In this document: piece by piece, positions 8,340-16,966 of the stretch
How positions within the stretch are numbered: position 1 is the stretch's first letter
Layout of the letters: each line of letters opens with the position of its first letter
Assembly: GCA_964631565.1 (NCBI GenBank)
Contig: CAZVYJ010000018.1
Coordinates: 1 to 55,909 of the forward strand
From: CAZVYJ01 sp964631565
Lineage (GTDB): Bacteria; Planctomycetota; Phycisphaerae; SM23-33
Reading direction: 5' to 3'
DNA length: 55,909 nucleotides
Program-made: the position numbers and the translations under genes
The notes under the pieces: model-generated
What the model was told of the DNA's origin: nothing
Seen by the model: the letters and a program-made list of their open reading frames with translations, nothing else
The model's database searches: none

Positions 8340-8840
8340 CTAGAGCATCTTCTGCATGTAGACCACGTCCAGCCATTTGTCGAACTTGTATCCGATTTCC
8401 GGCAGGCGGCCGACCTTTGCGAAGCCGAATTTTTCGTGCAGTGCGATGCTCGCCGTCTGGTCTGCGGAGATGGAAGCGAAGATGGAATGATACCCCAGCG
8501 CCTTCGCGCGATTGATAAGTTCAGACAGAATTATCCTGCCCAGGCCGCGGCCCTTCATGTCGGGCCTGACGTACACGGAGTCTTCGGCCGTGAAGCGGTA
8601 CGCGTCCCAGCTCTGGTTTCTCCCGAACTTCGACAGCGACCCCCACGCCACGACCTGCCCGTCCGCCTCGGCGACGATTACCGGATGCTTCGGCCCGTGC
8701 GCCTCGAACCATTCCTGACGGTCGGCTGCCGTGTCCGGCTGCTCCTGGTACGTGCACGTGCACGTCCGCACGTAGTGGTTGTAGATGTCGTTTATTGCGG
8801 CGAGGTCGGCTTCTGTCGCATCGCGAATGACAGGTTCCAC
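8340..8840 (-). CDS. GNAT-family N-acetyltransferase
   Basis: A 166-residue acetyl-CoA-dependent acetyltransferase. It opens IRDATEADLAAINDIYNHYV and carries the acetyl-CoA loop RPDMKGRGLGRIIL and the C-terminal NAT motif ISADQTASIALHEKFGF. The layout matches the phosphinothricin/amino-acid acetyltransferase branch, which acetylates small amines. I chose a GTG start because a strong ribosome site (AGGAG) lies six bases upstream and the product then starts just before the conserved domain; the ATG further upstream would add 43 poorly conserved residues. It is a single gene with no context to identify the substrate. Confidence 0.85.
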   Translation of the reverse strand: MEPVIRDATEADLAAINDIYNHYVRTCTCTYQEQPDTAADRQEWFEAHGPKHPVIVAEADGQVVAWGSLSKFGRNQSWDAYRFTAEDSVYVRPDMKGRGLGRIILSELINRAKALGYHSIFASISADQTASIALHEKFGFAKVGRLPEIGYKFDKWLDVVYMQKML

Positions 8841-8999
8841 TGGCTGCTCCTGGTTAATGATTAACTGTCTTGCACACACAATATCAGCCGGCCGGGCGGC
8901 GGGCAATGACGATTCGGCGGCCGGCCTTGCTTTGCCATGAAGCAGAGAGTATTTTGCAGATGTCTTCAAAAGAGGACTGCAGGGTCATGAAACGGTTTT

Positions 9000-9458
9000 G
9001 TGATGAACGGAAGGCTGGGTAGCGTGTTTCGTTTTTTCAACAAATCACGGCGGAAGGCAAAGAACGATTTCTCGGAGCCTGTTGCGCCGGAGAAACTCTA
9101 TGATTACCTCCTCAAAACCATTGAGTGGCTGGCAGGCACAACAGAGGAACAGGTACGGTTTTTTGCTGCTCATGCCCATCGTTACAAAGGAAACGTGGAT
9201 ATTCGAGCTCTTCCGGATGAGTTGGCTTTGGAGTGCAAATATATTACCAGCTTTGCACCAAATCTGGTTGAGTCGGGATATTTGCAGGAATCGCAATCGG
9301 ATGAGTTGAAGGCTTTGTCAGACTGGTTCGGGACAATGACTCAGAAAAAAGATATGAGCCTGTGGACACTGGAGAGCCTTCAGGTGCGCCCCGAATGGCA
9401 GCAGGCACGCATGCAGGCGGGGAAATTGCTGGCGAGCCTGAAAAAACGCGAAACTTGA
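9000..9458 (+). CDS. Small hypothetical protein
   Basis: A 152-residue soluble protein that I do not recognise. The N-terminus is basic (NGRLGSVFRFFNKSRRKAK); the rest is mainly helical and mildly acidic, with no Cys. The reading frame can begin at GTG 9000 or at the ATG directly after it; ribosome binding is weak for both. Base composition is a little more A/T-rich than the neighbours. The gene is divergent from the acetyltransferase and followed by a dispersed repeat, so it could be a recent arrival. It is probably real, as the frame is clean and codon use is reasonable. Confidence 0.6.
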   Translation: MMNGRLGSVFRFFNKSRRKAKNDFSEPVAPEKLYDYLLKTIEWLAGTTEEQVRFFAAHAHRYKGNVDIRALPDELALECKYITSFAPNLVESGYLQESQSDELKALSDWFGTMTQKKDMSLWTLESLQVRPEWQQARMQAGKLLASLKKRET

Positions 9459-9493
9459 GATTCCCGGCAGGCCTGCGTGTCGCCTGGAGGCAG

Positions 9494-9650
9494 AAATTTC
9501 AAATTCCAAATTTCAAACAAGTTCCAAAACACAAATTCCAAAAAGGAAAAACGATGCTCATGGTGTTTGGAACTTCGCTTCGCGGCCCCTGCGGTGTGGG
9601 TTTTGGTCATTGAGAATTGTTTGGAACTTGTCTTTTGAGATTTGAAATTT
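9494..9650. repeat. Dispersed A/T-rich palindromic repeat, family R3
   Basis: The left end reads AAATTTCAAATTCCAAATTT and the right end has the complementary TTTGAGATTTGAAATTT. Between them GTTCCAAA and TTTGGAAC also pair. The whole 157 bp could fold as one long hairpin. It fills the gap between the small hypothetical gene and the PilZ gene. Confidence 0.75.
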
Positions 9651-9701
9651 TCATCACAGGCGGGACAGTTTACCCGTATGGGCCTGTGCCACGAAGCGGG
9701 T

Positions 9702-10040
9702 TTACACGCTTATCTGCAGATCGAGCGGTTTGGCGAAGGCCATCGCGATGCCGGCCTGCTCGTGGTCGGTGAGCGGCTCGTGGCGAACCACGCTGGCGTG
9801 GCAGGCGAAGTCCTCGAACATGAACGTGTTGGGCGTCGAGCGGGGCAGGCGGAGGCTGACGTTTATTTTCCTGCCGAGTTTCTGCAGCGAATTAATCGGC
9901 ACGGCGATGAAAATGCCGCCGTCGGAGATGTTGGTGGTTTTCGCCTGAAACAGCATCTCGCCGCCGGGGTTATGGATAGTCACCGGGCATGAGATGTCAT
10001 GCCTTTTATGCCGTCTGCGTTCCGATGCCTGATTTGCCAT
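9702..10040 (-). CDS. PilZ-domain protein
   Basis: A 112-residue single-domain PilZ protein, a family that binds cyclic di-GMP and alters partner activity. The two binding elements are seen: the arginine patch RRRHKRHD near residues 9-16 and NISDGG (the N/D-x-S-x-x-G motif) about 25 residues later, followed by a beta-barrel-like pattern. The start is the Met just before the arginine patch; a longer frame exists but has no ribosome site. It lies about 100 bp after pyrC on the same strand. An HD-GYP protein is encoded elsewhere in the window, so cyclic di-GMP signalling is likely active in this organism. It may act on pili or surface polymers (inference). Confidence 0.85.
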   Translation of the reverse strand: MANQASERRRHKRHDISCPVTIHNPGGEMLFQAKTTNISDGGIFIAVPINSLQKLGRKINVSLRLPRSTPNTFMFEDFACHASVVRHEPLTDHEQAGIAMAFAKPLDLQISV

Positions 10041-10140
10041 ATCCGCGTACCTGAACTGACAAGACGTGCGATTCGCCTTACTGCTTCGCGGGCGATCTAC
10101 AGATATGATACCGCGCAAAATCCGGCTGCCAAGTGGGTTT

Positions 10141-11436
10141 TTACGCCCGGTACTTTATCTCGCCGCCAACGATGGTGCAGACGGCCCGGCCCCTGAGCTT
10201 CCAGCCGTCGTATGGGCAGTTGCGGCTGCGGGATGCGAACGACGCCACCTTTACCGTCCAGCTCGCCTTCGGGTCGATTATCGTTATGTCAGCCGGCGAG
10301 CCGGGCTTAAGCGTGCCAAGCCCCGGCGCGCCGGGGCCGATGACGGCGGCTGGGCCGGATGTCAGCCGGGCGATAAGCGTCGGCCAGTCGATGACGCTGG
10401 TGTCGATGAGCGCCTTGGCGTAAAGCCCCAGCGCACATTCCAGCGAGATAATCCCGAACGGCGCCAGGCCGAACTCCAGTTCCTTTTCTTCGGCGGAGTG
10501 CGGCGCGTGGTCGGTGGCGAGGCAGCTAATCGTGCCGTCGGCCACGCCGGCCCGCAGCGCCTCGACGTCGTCGGCGGACCGCAGCGGCGGGTTGACCTTG
10601 TAGTTCGTGTCGTAGTTCATGCAGGCTGCGTCGGTGAGCAGCAGGTGATGGGGCGTCGCCTCGGCTGTGACGGCCATGCCGGCCGCCTGCGCCTGGCGGA
10701 GCAGCTCGACGCTGCCGGCCGAGCTTACGTGCATCATGTGGTATCGCGTGCGGCCGACACCTTTGCCGACCCGCTGCAGCAGCTCGAGGTCACGCCGGAG
10801 CATGATCTGCTCGCCTGAGGCCGCGATGCCGCCCAGCCCCAGCCGCACCGCAACCGCGCCGGAATTCATCACGCCGCTGAACAAATCCGGGTCCTGGCAG
10901 TGCTGGAGTATCGGCGCGCCGAGGTTGCCGGCGTACTGCAGCGCCCGCTGCATTACGGAGGTCGATGCGACGCCTTCGCCGTCGTCGCTGAACGCGACGG
11001 CGCCGGCCTCGAGCATCAGGCCCATCTCGGCGAGGTCCTTGCCGGCCCGGCCCTTGGTTATGCACCCGACCGGGAGCACGCGGGCGAGGTTCGCCAGTCG
11101 CCCGCGCTGAACGACGTACTGCACCGACGTTTCGTTGTCCAGCGGCGGGTTGGTGTTCGGCATGGCCAGTATCGTCGTGTATCCGCCGGCGACCGCGGCG
11201 GCCGCAGCCGAGGCCACCGTTTCCTTGCCTTCGCTGCCCGGCTCGCGGCAGTGGGTGTGAAGGTCGATGAGGCCGGGTGAAACTATTTTGCCCTTGGCGT
11301 CGATGGTCTGTTTGGCCTTGGCCGACTTGCCGCCGACGGCTGCGATTTTGCCGCCCGCCACCGCGACGCTGCAGACTTCGTCCCGCCCGCTGGCGGGGTC
11401 AATCACTCGGCCGTTGGTTATGAGTATGTCGTTCAT
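10141..11436 (-). CDS. pyrC: Dihydroorotase, type I
   Basis: A 431-residue zinc amidohydrolase that cyclises carbamoyl-aspartate to dihydroorotate in pyrimidine synthesis. It carries DLHTHCREPG (metal ligands His60 and His62), AFSDDGEG (the Asp used as bridging ligand in class I enzymes), two further His-containing motifs (ILQHCQD, MHVSSA) and ATDHAPH with the catalytic Asp. All key residues are present, so it should be active and not the inactive PyrC-like partner found with some pyrB enzymes. Its first four bases overlap the end of pyrB, showing translational coupling in the pyrR-pyrB-pyrC operon. Confidence 0.95.
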   Translation of the reverse strand: MNDILITNGRVIDPASGRDEVCSVAVAGGKIAAVGGKSAKAKQTIDAKGKIVSPGLIDLHTHCREPGSEGKETVASAAAAAVAGGYTTILAMPNTNPPLDNETSVQYVVQRGRLANLARVLPVGCITKGRAGKDLAEMGLMLEAGAVAFSDDGEGVASTSVMQRALQYAGNLGAPILQHCQDPDLFSGVMNSGAVAVRLGLGGIAASGEQIMLRRDLELLQRVGKGVGRTRYHMMHVSSAGSVELLRQAQAAGMAVTAEATPHHLLLTDAACMNYDTNYKVNPPLRSADDVEALRAGVADGTISCLATDHAPHSAEEKELEFGLAPFGIISLECALGLYAKALIDTSVIDWPTLIARLTSGPAAVIGPGAPGLGTLKPGSPADITIIDPKASWTVKVASFASRSRNCPYDGWKLRGRAVCTIVGGEIKYRA

Positions 11437-12422
11437 CGGTTGCCTTGCGATACCAGATAAAGTACGGCCATTCTAATCGCCAGGCCGTTGGTCACCTGCT
11501 GGAGTATGCAGCTGTTGGGGCCGTCGGCGACCTCGCTGGTAAGCTCCACGCCGCGGTTTATCGGCCCGGGGTGCATGATGAGGACGTTCTTGCGGCAGCG
11601 TTTGAGCCGCTCGGCGTTCATGCCGTAGATGCGGCTGTACTCACGCAGCGACGGGAACAGCGGGCTGTCGAACCGCTCGAACTGTATTCGGAGCATGTTT
11701 ATCGCGTCAACTTCGCCGAGGACGTCGTCGAGGCTGTACGATATCTCGCAGCCCATCGGCTTGATTGCCGCCGGCACGAGCGTCGGCGGGCCTACTACCA
11801 CGACTTTCGCGCCGAGCTTCGTAAGCCCGATGATGTTGCTCCGCGCGACGCGCGAATGCGCGATGTCGCCGACGATGGCGACCTTCAGCCCCTCCAGCCT
11901 GCCCAGCCGCTGGCGGATGGTGAACATGTCAAGCAGCGCCTGCGTGGGGTGTTCGTGCTGGCCGTCGCCGGCGTTTACTATCGACGATTTCACCCTGCCC
12001 GCAAGCATGTGCGGCGCGCCGCTCTGGTTGTGGCGTATGACGAAGATGTCCACGCCCATCGCCTCGACGTTGCGGACCGTGTCCAGCGTGGTCTCGCCCT
12101 TGGCGACTGATGAACCTTTGGCGGTGAACTGTATCGTGTCGGCGGAAAGCCTGCTGGCCGCCAGCTCGAAGCTCATGCGGGTCCGCGTCGAGTCTTCGAA
12201 GAACATCAGTGCGACCACCTTGCCGCGAAGGGCGGGAACCTTTTTTATGGAACGGGTGGAAACTTCCTGGAAACTCTCCGCCGTGTCGAGGAGATATTTG
12301 ATTTCCCCGGCGGAAAGCTCATCCAGCCCGACCAGGTCTTTCCGCGTCCATACGAACTCGCTCGCCTGGGCGGTTTTGTTTTCAGTTGTGGTTCTTGATG
12401 AGGAAGACGCCTTCTTCGCCAT
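11433..12422 (-). CDS. pyrB: Aspartate carbamoyltransferase catalytic subunit
   Basis: A 329-residue enzyme that condenses carbamoyl phosphate with aspartate. The carbamoyl-phosphate loop FEDSTRTRMSFE, the HPTQALLD motif and the C-terminal MHPGPINRG are all present. A Ser/Thr-rich tail of about 20 residues precedes the conserved domain. Its ATG lies inside pyrR, giving an overlap of 41 bases, and has its own ribosome site (GGAAG) in the pyrR coding sequence. Its stop overlaps pyrC by four bases. No pyrI regulatory subunit is seen; regulation is probably through PyrR. Confidence 0.95.
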   Translation of the reverse strand: MAKKASSSSRTTTENKTAQASEFVWTRKDLVGLDELSAGEIKYLLDTAESFQEVSTRSIKKVPALRGKVVALMFFEDSTRTRMSFELAASRLSADTIQFTAKGSSVAKGETTLDTVRNVEAMGVDIFVIRHNQSGAPHMLAGRVKSSIVNAGDGQHEHPTQALLDMFTIRQRLGRLEGLKVAIVGDIAHSRVARSNIIGLTKLGAKVVVVGPPTLVPAAIKPMGCEISYSLDDVLGEVDAINMLRIQFERFDSPLFPSLREYSRIYGMNAERLKRCRKNVLIMHPGPINRGVELTSEVADGPNSCILQQVTNGLAIRMAVLYLVSQGNR

Positions 12423-12918
12423 CGATTTCTTCCAGTTTAAGTTGGACTCTCGCCCCGGCAGGGGCTTTTATCTTTTTGCCGACGAAGTCGGCCGATATCG
12501 GCACTTCCCGCCCGCCGCGGTCTATCAGCACGGCCAGCCTGACTATTTTCGGCCTGCCGAAATCGTGCAGCGCGTCGAGCGCCGCCCGCACGCTTCGCCC
12601 GGTCTGCAGCACGTCGTCAACCAGCAGCAGCCACGCGTCGTCCATGTCGAAGTCTATTTCCGTCGCCCGCACCAGCGGCGCGCCGCGGCGGCGCGACAGG
12701 TCGTCGCGATAGAACGTGATGTCCACGACGCCGTAATTGATCTCGACGTCGGGCTTGTCCTTCCGCAGGCGCTCGACGAGCCGCTTGGCCAGCGTCTCCC
12801 CGCGCGTACGGATGCCTACTACGCCTATGCGGGAATCTCGGGGCAACCTGGCCGCAACCGCCTTGTAGAGGTGGTCCAGGGCCTGCTCGACTTGTCCGGC
12901 GGTAAGAAGCTTTTTCAT
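12382..12918 (-). CDS. pyrR: Pyrimidine operon regulator PyrR / uracil phosphoribosyltransferase
   Basis: A 178-residue protein of the PRTase fold. It carries the PRPP loop LLLVDDVLQTGRSVRAALD and the family pattern of an N-terminal RNA-binding/dimer region (VVGIRTRGETLAKRL). In other bacteria PyrR binds the leader RNA of pyr operons when UMP is high and can also make UMP from uracil. It is the first gene of the pyrR-pyrB-pyrC operon. I placed the start at MKKLLTAGQVEQAL, with AGGA six bases upstream. I could not find a convincing PyrR-binding loop or terminator in the short leader, so the mode of control here is open. Confidence 0.92.
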   Translation of the reverse strand: MKKLLTAGQVEQALDHLYKAVAARLPRDSRIGVVGIRTRGETLAKRLVERLRKDKPDVEINYGVVDITFYRDDLSRRRGAPLVRATEIDFDMDDAWLLLVDDVLQTGRSVRAALDALHDFGRPKIVRLAVLIDRGGREVPISADFVGKKIKAPAGARVQLKLEEIDGEEGVFLIKNHN

Positions 12919-13052
12919 ACCCAATCCTGAGAGCTGCGCGGCTGTCAACCGTCGCAAAATACTAACAGCAACCGACGATTTTGGCAAGAGACAATGGATT
13001 TTGAGAATCGCGAATGGCGAATCGCGAGTTTTTAAGCTGCGAACGCCACGGT

Positions 13053-13949
13053 TTACGCCCTGTGTAGCGTAAACAGTGTGATTTCGGGGCGGGCGTTGAG
13101 ATTGACGCGGCGGGAATAGCCCAGCCCGCGATTGACGTAGAGGAACACGTCGTCCAGCAGTTCGTGCGTGCCGGCATGATATTTATGTTCCTCGCGGGGG
13201 TAGAGCTTGCGGTGCAGCCGGTTTTTCCGCGGCGCCACGCCGTGCGTGTGGCCGGCGAGCACCCAGTCGGCCCCGTGCGAGGCGACCTCGGCGGCGGCGT
13301 CGGGGTTGTGCACAAGCGCGACGGTCGGCAGGTGCCTGTGCGTCACGTCGAAGGCGAGCTGCGGGTTATAGGTTGACGACCAGTAGTCCTCGACGCCGAC
13401 GAACTGGATGGCCGCCTCGCCGCGGCGGAACAGGCGCGACTCGTTGAGCATCACAAATACATCGGCGTGCGAAAGCTGGTCGTAAATGTAATTGGCCAGG
13501 CCGCGGCTCTGCCCGAAGCCCTTCGGCGTGCAGATTCCGTAATCGTGGTTGCCCAGGCAGGCGACTGTGGCGACTTTAGGCGTCAGGTGCTTCAGCACCC
13601 GCGCGACGCGGCGGACGTAGTATTTCGGCCCGGTCACGAAGTCGCCGGTAATCGCGACGAAGTCCGGCTGGAGCTGGTTCACCGCCTCGATGCAGCGGTG
13701 CAGGTATCGCTCCAGCACGACCGGCGAACAGTGCAGGTCGGATATGTGGGCGATGGTCGCGCCTTCGAATTCATCGCCGAGGTTGGGCAGCGGCATGTCG
13801 TGGCGGTCGATGCGGATGAAGTGATCTTCCAGCCGCCATATGAAAAGCCCGCCAAGCGCACAGGCACCGGCGGCCCTCCAGAGAAGACGCTTGAAAAAGG
13901 CCTTCGCAGGCCATCGTTGATGCTTCGGTCCGACTAATACTTCATTCAT
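13053..13949 (-). CDS. Membrane-anchored metallophosphoesterase
   Basis: A 298-residue calcineurin-like phosphoesterase. After a hydrophobic anchor near residues 24-40 come the five dimetal motifs in order: HISDLHC, ITGDFVTG, LGNHDYG, a His in ALVHNPD and VLAGHTHG. This is the YkuE/YaeI type, whose members act on phospholipid-like substrates such as UDP-diacylglucosamine or on undefined phosphodiesters. The start is the Met of MNEVLVGPKHQRW; a Met eight codons upstream is also open. It stands alone on the minus strand upstream of pyrR with a gap of about 130 bp, so it could be co-transcribed with the pyr genes. Confidence 0.9.
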   Translation of the reverse strand: MNEVLVGPKHQRWPAKAFFKRLLWRAAGACALGGLFIWRLEDHFIRIDRHDMPLPNLGDEFEGATIAHISDLHCSPVVLERYLHRCIEAVNQLQPDFVAITGDFVTGPKYYVRRVARVLKHLTPKVATVACLGNHDYGICTPKGFGQSRGLANYIYDQLSHADVFVMLNESRLFRRGEAAIQFVGVEDYWSSTYNPQLAFDVTHRHLPTVALVHNPDAAAEVASHGADWVLAGHTHGVAPRKNRLHRKLYPREEHKYHAGTHELLDDVFLYVNRGLGYSRRVNLNARPEITLFTLHRA

Positions 13950-14084
13950 GCGAATACTGCTTTCGGGGGGCAATTATACCATCGCCGGCTGAACAGCGGG
14001 GAAGAATATTTGCGCCCCGCGGACTGGTACTTTGTCAGTGCTTGACTCAATTAGTGGGTTCCCCGTATGGGTTGTCTTCCGGCG

Positions 14085-14109
14085 GCCACGGCCCCTGAGG
14101 GGCCGTGGC
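14085..14109. repeat. Perfect 11-bp hairpin with CCCCTGAGGGG core
   Basis: Arms GCCACGGCCCC and GGGGCCGTGGC around a TGA loop. The CCCTNAGGG core recurs in two other hairpins of the window. It lies between a radical SAM gene end and the phosphoesterase start. Confidence 0.8.
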
Positions 14110-14134
14110 ACACTTGAATCAGGTTTGGCAGATA

Positions 14135-15181
14135 TCATCTCGGAAGATTGTCCTTGGCGACGCCGCGGTCGAAAAGCAGCGTCGGCAGGGACTTAATCAG
14201 GCCTATGGGGTTGTAGAGGCTTTCGACCTCGCCGCGGCAGTTGTACCAGCACCCGCGGCAGGTGTTGCCTTTGGCCGCCGCCTTCAGCCGCTTGTGGATT
14301 ACCGCGGCGCTGTCGCGATAGAGGTTGGCCACGGGGCGGTTTTTGCGTTCGACGCATATCGCCACGTCGCCCGTCGAGTCGATGTTGAAAAACGCCAGCC
14401 CCGCCCGGCAGTTCGGCACGCCGCCGTGGAGGAACTGGTCGAAGCGGCTGAGGTAGTAGGGGTTCGACAGGAAGTTGTGCTGTTTTTTTCGCAGCGCGAC
14501 CAGCCGCGGCGAGACGGCCCCATTGTTGTGTGCGTAGTCGGGCGAACCGGTCTTCATCTGCCCGTAAGGCTGGACCATGAAATAGGCGTTATGCTCGGCG
14601 GCCATCTCGGCGAGTATCTCGACGTCGTCGATATTGTCTTCCATCAGCACGGCGATGACGTTCACCCGCTGCCACTTGTGGACGCGGGCAGCCGTGAAAA
14701 GCTCCACCGCCCGCCACGCCCGCCGCCATGCTCCGGGTTTGCCGCGTTTTTCGTCGTGACGCGCGGCGCTGGCGTAGTCGATGCTTATCGACACGCCCCA
14801 TGCGCCTGCCCGCATTACGTCGCGGGCGATTTCCGGCGTCACCAGCCAGCCGTTGGTCGTGACGAACGGAAAGTGATACCGCCCGATTTCGCGGACTATC
14901 TGCGGGACGTCGTCTCTTATGAAAGGCTCGCCGCCCGCCAGCGAAATCAACAGCGTGCCGTAGGAGGCCAGCTTGCGCGCGCCTATGGCGTATTCTTCAA
15001 CGGTCGGCTCGGGCGCGCGCCCGAGCGGGTCCCGCCAGTAGTTGCAGAACGAGCAGCGGAAATTGCATCTGTATGTGACCTGCCAGGCGCACCACAGGGG
15101 ATGGCCTGATGTCCATGCCCTGAAGAGGCGCCATTTTTTCTCCGTCGGAGTGCACTGCATGCAAAAACCTTCCAGCTTCAT
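14135..15181 (-). CDS. Radical SAM protein with cysteine-rich C-terminus
   Basis: A 348-residue radical S-adenosylmethionine enzyme. The [4Fe-4S] cluster motif CNFRCSFC uses Cys39, Cys43 and Cys46. SLAGGEPFIRDD and the FVTTNGW strand follow as expected for the barrel. Near the C-terminus a set of further Cys (NCRAG, AICVER, NTCRGCWYNCRGE) is arranged like the SPASM/twitch region that binds one or two extra clusters and is used by enzymes modifying peptides, proteins or lipids. The substrate is unknown. A terminal-inverted-repeat element separates it from a second radical SAM gene on the same strand. Confidence 0.85.
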   Translation of the reverse strand: MKLEGFCMQCTPTEKKWRLFRAWTSGHPLWCAWQVTYRCNFRCSFCNYWRDPLGRAPEPTVEEYAIGARKLASYGTLLISLAGGEPFIRDDVPQIVREIGRYHFPFVTTNGWLVTPEIARDVMRAGAWGVSISIDYASAARHDEKRGKPGAWRRAWRAVELFTAARVHKWQRVNVIAVLMEDNIDDVEILAEMAAEHNAYFMVQPYGQMKTGSPDYAHNNGAVSPRLVALRKKQHNFLSNPYYLSRFDQFLHGGVPNCRAGLAFFNIDSTGDVAICVERKNRPVANLYRDSAAVIHKRLKAAAKGNTCRGCWYNCRGEVESLYNPIGLIKSLPTLLFDRGVAKDNLPR

Positions 15182-15248
15182 GAAAATAAGGAATAGCTAA
15201 CTTTACGCATTTTGATAGTGGACAGGCAAGTGTTAAGAAGGTTTTAGG

Positions 15249-15376
15249 AAGCTGTTTCAAAACTATCATTTTGTCTGCAAGGGTGCCACGGCTTGCTTGC
15301 CAAGCCGTGCACGTTCAATGCGATACACGGGTTGCGAGCAACCCGTGGCACCCAAGAAGTAGTTTTGAAACAGCTT
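15249..15376. repeat. Dispersed repeat R2 with 16-bp terminal inverted repeats, copy 1
   Basis: A 128-bp element bounded by AAGCTGTTTCAAAACT and its exact complement. The inside carries GGGTGCCACG and its inverse, plus two smaller palindromes (GCTTGCTTGCCAAGC and CGGGTTGCGAGCAACCCG). It has no coding capacity. It could be a non-autonomous mobile element. Other copies lie near 41.1 and 50.9 kb. Confidence 0.85.
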
Positions 15377-15381
15377 TGGGA

Positions 15382-16740
15382 TTATCCGCCGAGCAATCCG
15401 CGCAGGCCTTTACGGCGGGAACCGATGATTTTTCCCAGCAGACTCCGCAGGGACTTTCCGCCTCCGCGTTTCACCATCGAGGGGAGCTTGCGGGCGATGG
15501 CGTTGATTTTGGCGGCCGGCATCGACTGCATGTCCAGAATGCTCTCCTGTGTCCAGTAGCTTTCCTCGCCGCGGCCCGATATCCAGCCGTTTTCACTGCA
15601 AAGCTCCGCGGCGCGGGTTCCGGGCGTGGGGTAGAACACGCGGGGGTGTACCTCGTGAACAGACGCCTCGTTCAGCAGTTTTATCGTTTCTTCCAGCGTT
15701 ATCTCGGATTCGTACGGATTGCCGACGAATACCTCGGCTGCCACGGTGAGCTTCGCGTCCGCAAGCAGCCTGCACGCTTCGATGGCCTGCGCCTTGCTGG
15801 TGTTCATGGACAGTATTTCGTCGCAGATGAACGTGCTGCCTGAGCCTATCATCGTGTGCGCCCACCTGCAGCCGCTTTTGGAAAGCAGCCGGGCCGTCTC
15901 GGGCGTGACGCGGTTCAGGCGGACGTGACAGCGGTAGGGCAGATTGAACCGCTGCGGGTACTTGGCGGCGAATTCCTCCAGCCACTGCTGGTCCATGGCG
16001 AAACAGTGGTCATAAAAGGAAATCGACTTTGCGCCGGCATAGCTGCCGAGGACGGCTGCGATTTCATCCAGAACGTTATCGACGCTGCGCCGGCGGATGA
16101 ACGTTCCGATTCCGGCGTAGAGGTCCATGTACCAGTCGTTGACGCAGTAGGCGCACCACTGCGGACAGCCGCGGGCGACCTTGAAGCTTGCTTCGCGCGT
16201 CCGGGCGACGATTTCGCCGTAATCGAAAAGCTCTCTGTCGGCGAAGGGCAGTTCGTCCAGGTTCTGTGGCGGCAGGCGCAGCGGACCTTTTATAAGCCCG
16301 GAGTGTGTCTTCACCCACGTGCCGGGAATGCCGGCCGTCTCGACGCCGTCGCGGAAGGCTTTCATTAATTCAACCGCAGAGTGCTCGTATTCGCCGAGCA
16401 GAAGCGCTTCCGTGCCGGGCATGGATATCGCACGCGACGGCAGGCAGGTCGCGAACTTGCCGAATACCGCCACCGGCAGTGAAAACTGGGTTTCAATATC
16501 GGCTATCGTGCGTCGCCCGGCCGCTATCGTGTAAGGCGACAACTCCACCAAAACGTATGCGGGGCGGTGCTTTACCAAGGTTTCCTTGATCAGGGCGGGC
16601 TGGTAGCCGTTGAGGGCGGCAAGGCGGCAGTCGAAGCCGTCGGCCTTCAGCATCGCCGACATGACTCCGATGCCTTGCGAAAATTCCAACTGGGCGACAG
16701 CCTGCGTAGGGTCTACAATTTGGAGGATTAACAACTGCAT
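15382..16740 (-). CDS. B12-binding-type radical SAM protein
   Basis: A 452-residue protein with an N-terminal Rossmann-like domain (residues 1-130) of the cobalamin-binding type and a radical SAM domain with VARGCPQWCAYC (Cys192, Cys196, Cys199). The DxHxxG cobalamin ligand motif is not obvious, so it may not bind B12. The C-terminal region contains a strand like TVAAEVFVGNPYESEITLEE and a basic, Gly-rich tail (KRGGGKSLRSLLGKIIGSRR). Such proteins methylate or rearrange lipids, cofactors and antibiotics; the substrate is not evident here. It shares strand and spacing with the next radical SAM gene, from which a repeat element separates it. Confidence 0.85.
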   Translation of the reverse strand: MQLLILQIVDPTQAVAQLEFSQGIGVMSAMLKADGFDCRLAALNGYQPALIKETLVKHRPAYVLVELSPYTIAAGRRTIADIETQFSLPVAVFGKFATCLPSRAISMPGTEALLLGEYEHSAVELMKAFRDGVETAGIPGTWVKTHSGLIKGPLRLPPQNLDELPFADRELFDYGEIVARTREASFKVARGCPQWCAYCVNDWYMDLYAGIGTFIRRRSVDNVLDEIAAVLGSYAGAKSISFYDHCFAMDQQWLEEFAAKYPQRFNLPYRCHVRLNRVTPETARLLSKSGCRWAHTMIGSGSTFICDEILSMNTSKAQAIEACRLLADAKLTVAAEVFVGNPYESEITLEETIKLLNEASVHEVHPRVFYPTPGTRAAELCSENGWISGRGEESYWTQESILDMQSMPAAKINAIARKLPSMVKRGGGKSLRSLLGKIIGSRRKGLRGLLGG

Positions 16741-16966
16741 AGTGGGTTTTCCGTAAGTCTTCCCGTAGCGATGCTGATGTTAACACTGCGGCGGGGCGGA
16801 GTCCAGCGGCCGACGGGGTGATTTAACCCGCCGCGGCAGAAAAATAGTCCGGATACAGAAATGATACTAACCTGTTGCACATGGACTTAAGTTGAGATAG
16901 TTTAATAGCAGTTCACAGCGTGCAATTCAGAATTCAACTTAGAATTACGACATTTTAAGGAAAGGG

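Noticed and set aside
12919..13052. PyrR-dependent attenuator upstream of pyrR
   Set aside because: No stem-loop with a following T-run or the known PyrR loop sequence is visible in the leader.
14105..15109. Plus-strand 334-codon frame opposite a radical SAM gene
   Set aside because: The radical SAM motifs are on the minus strand; the opposite frame shows no domain.
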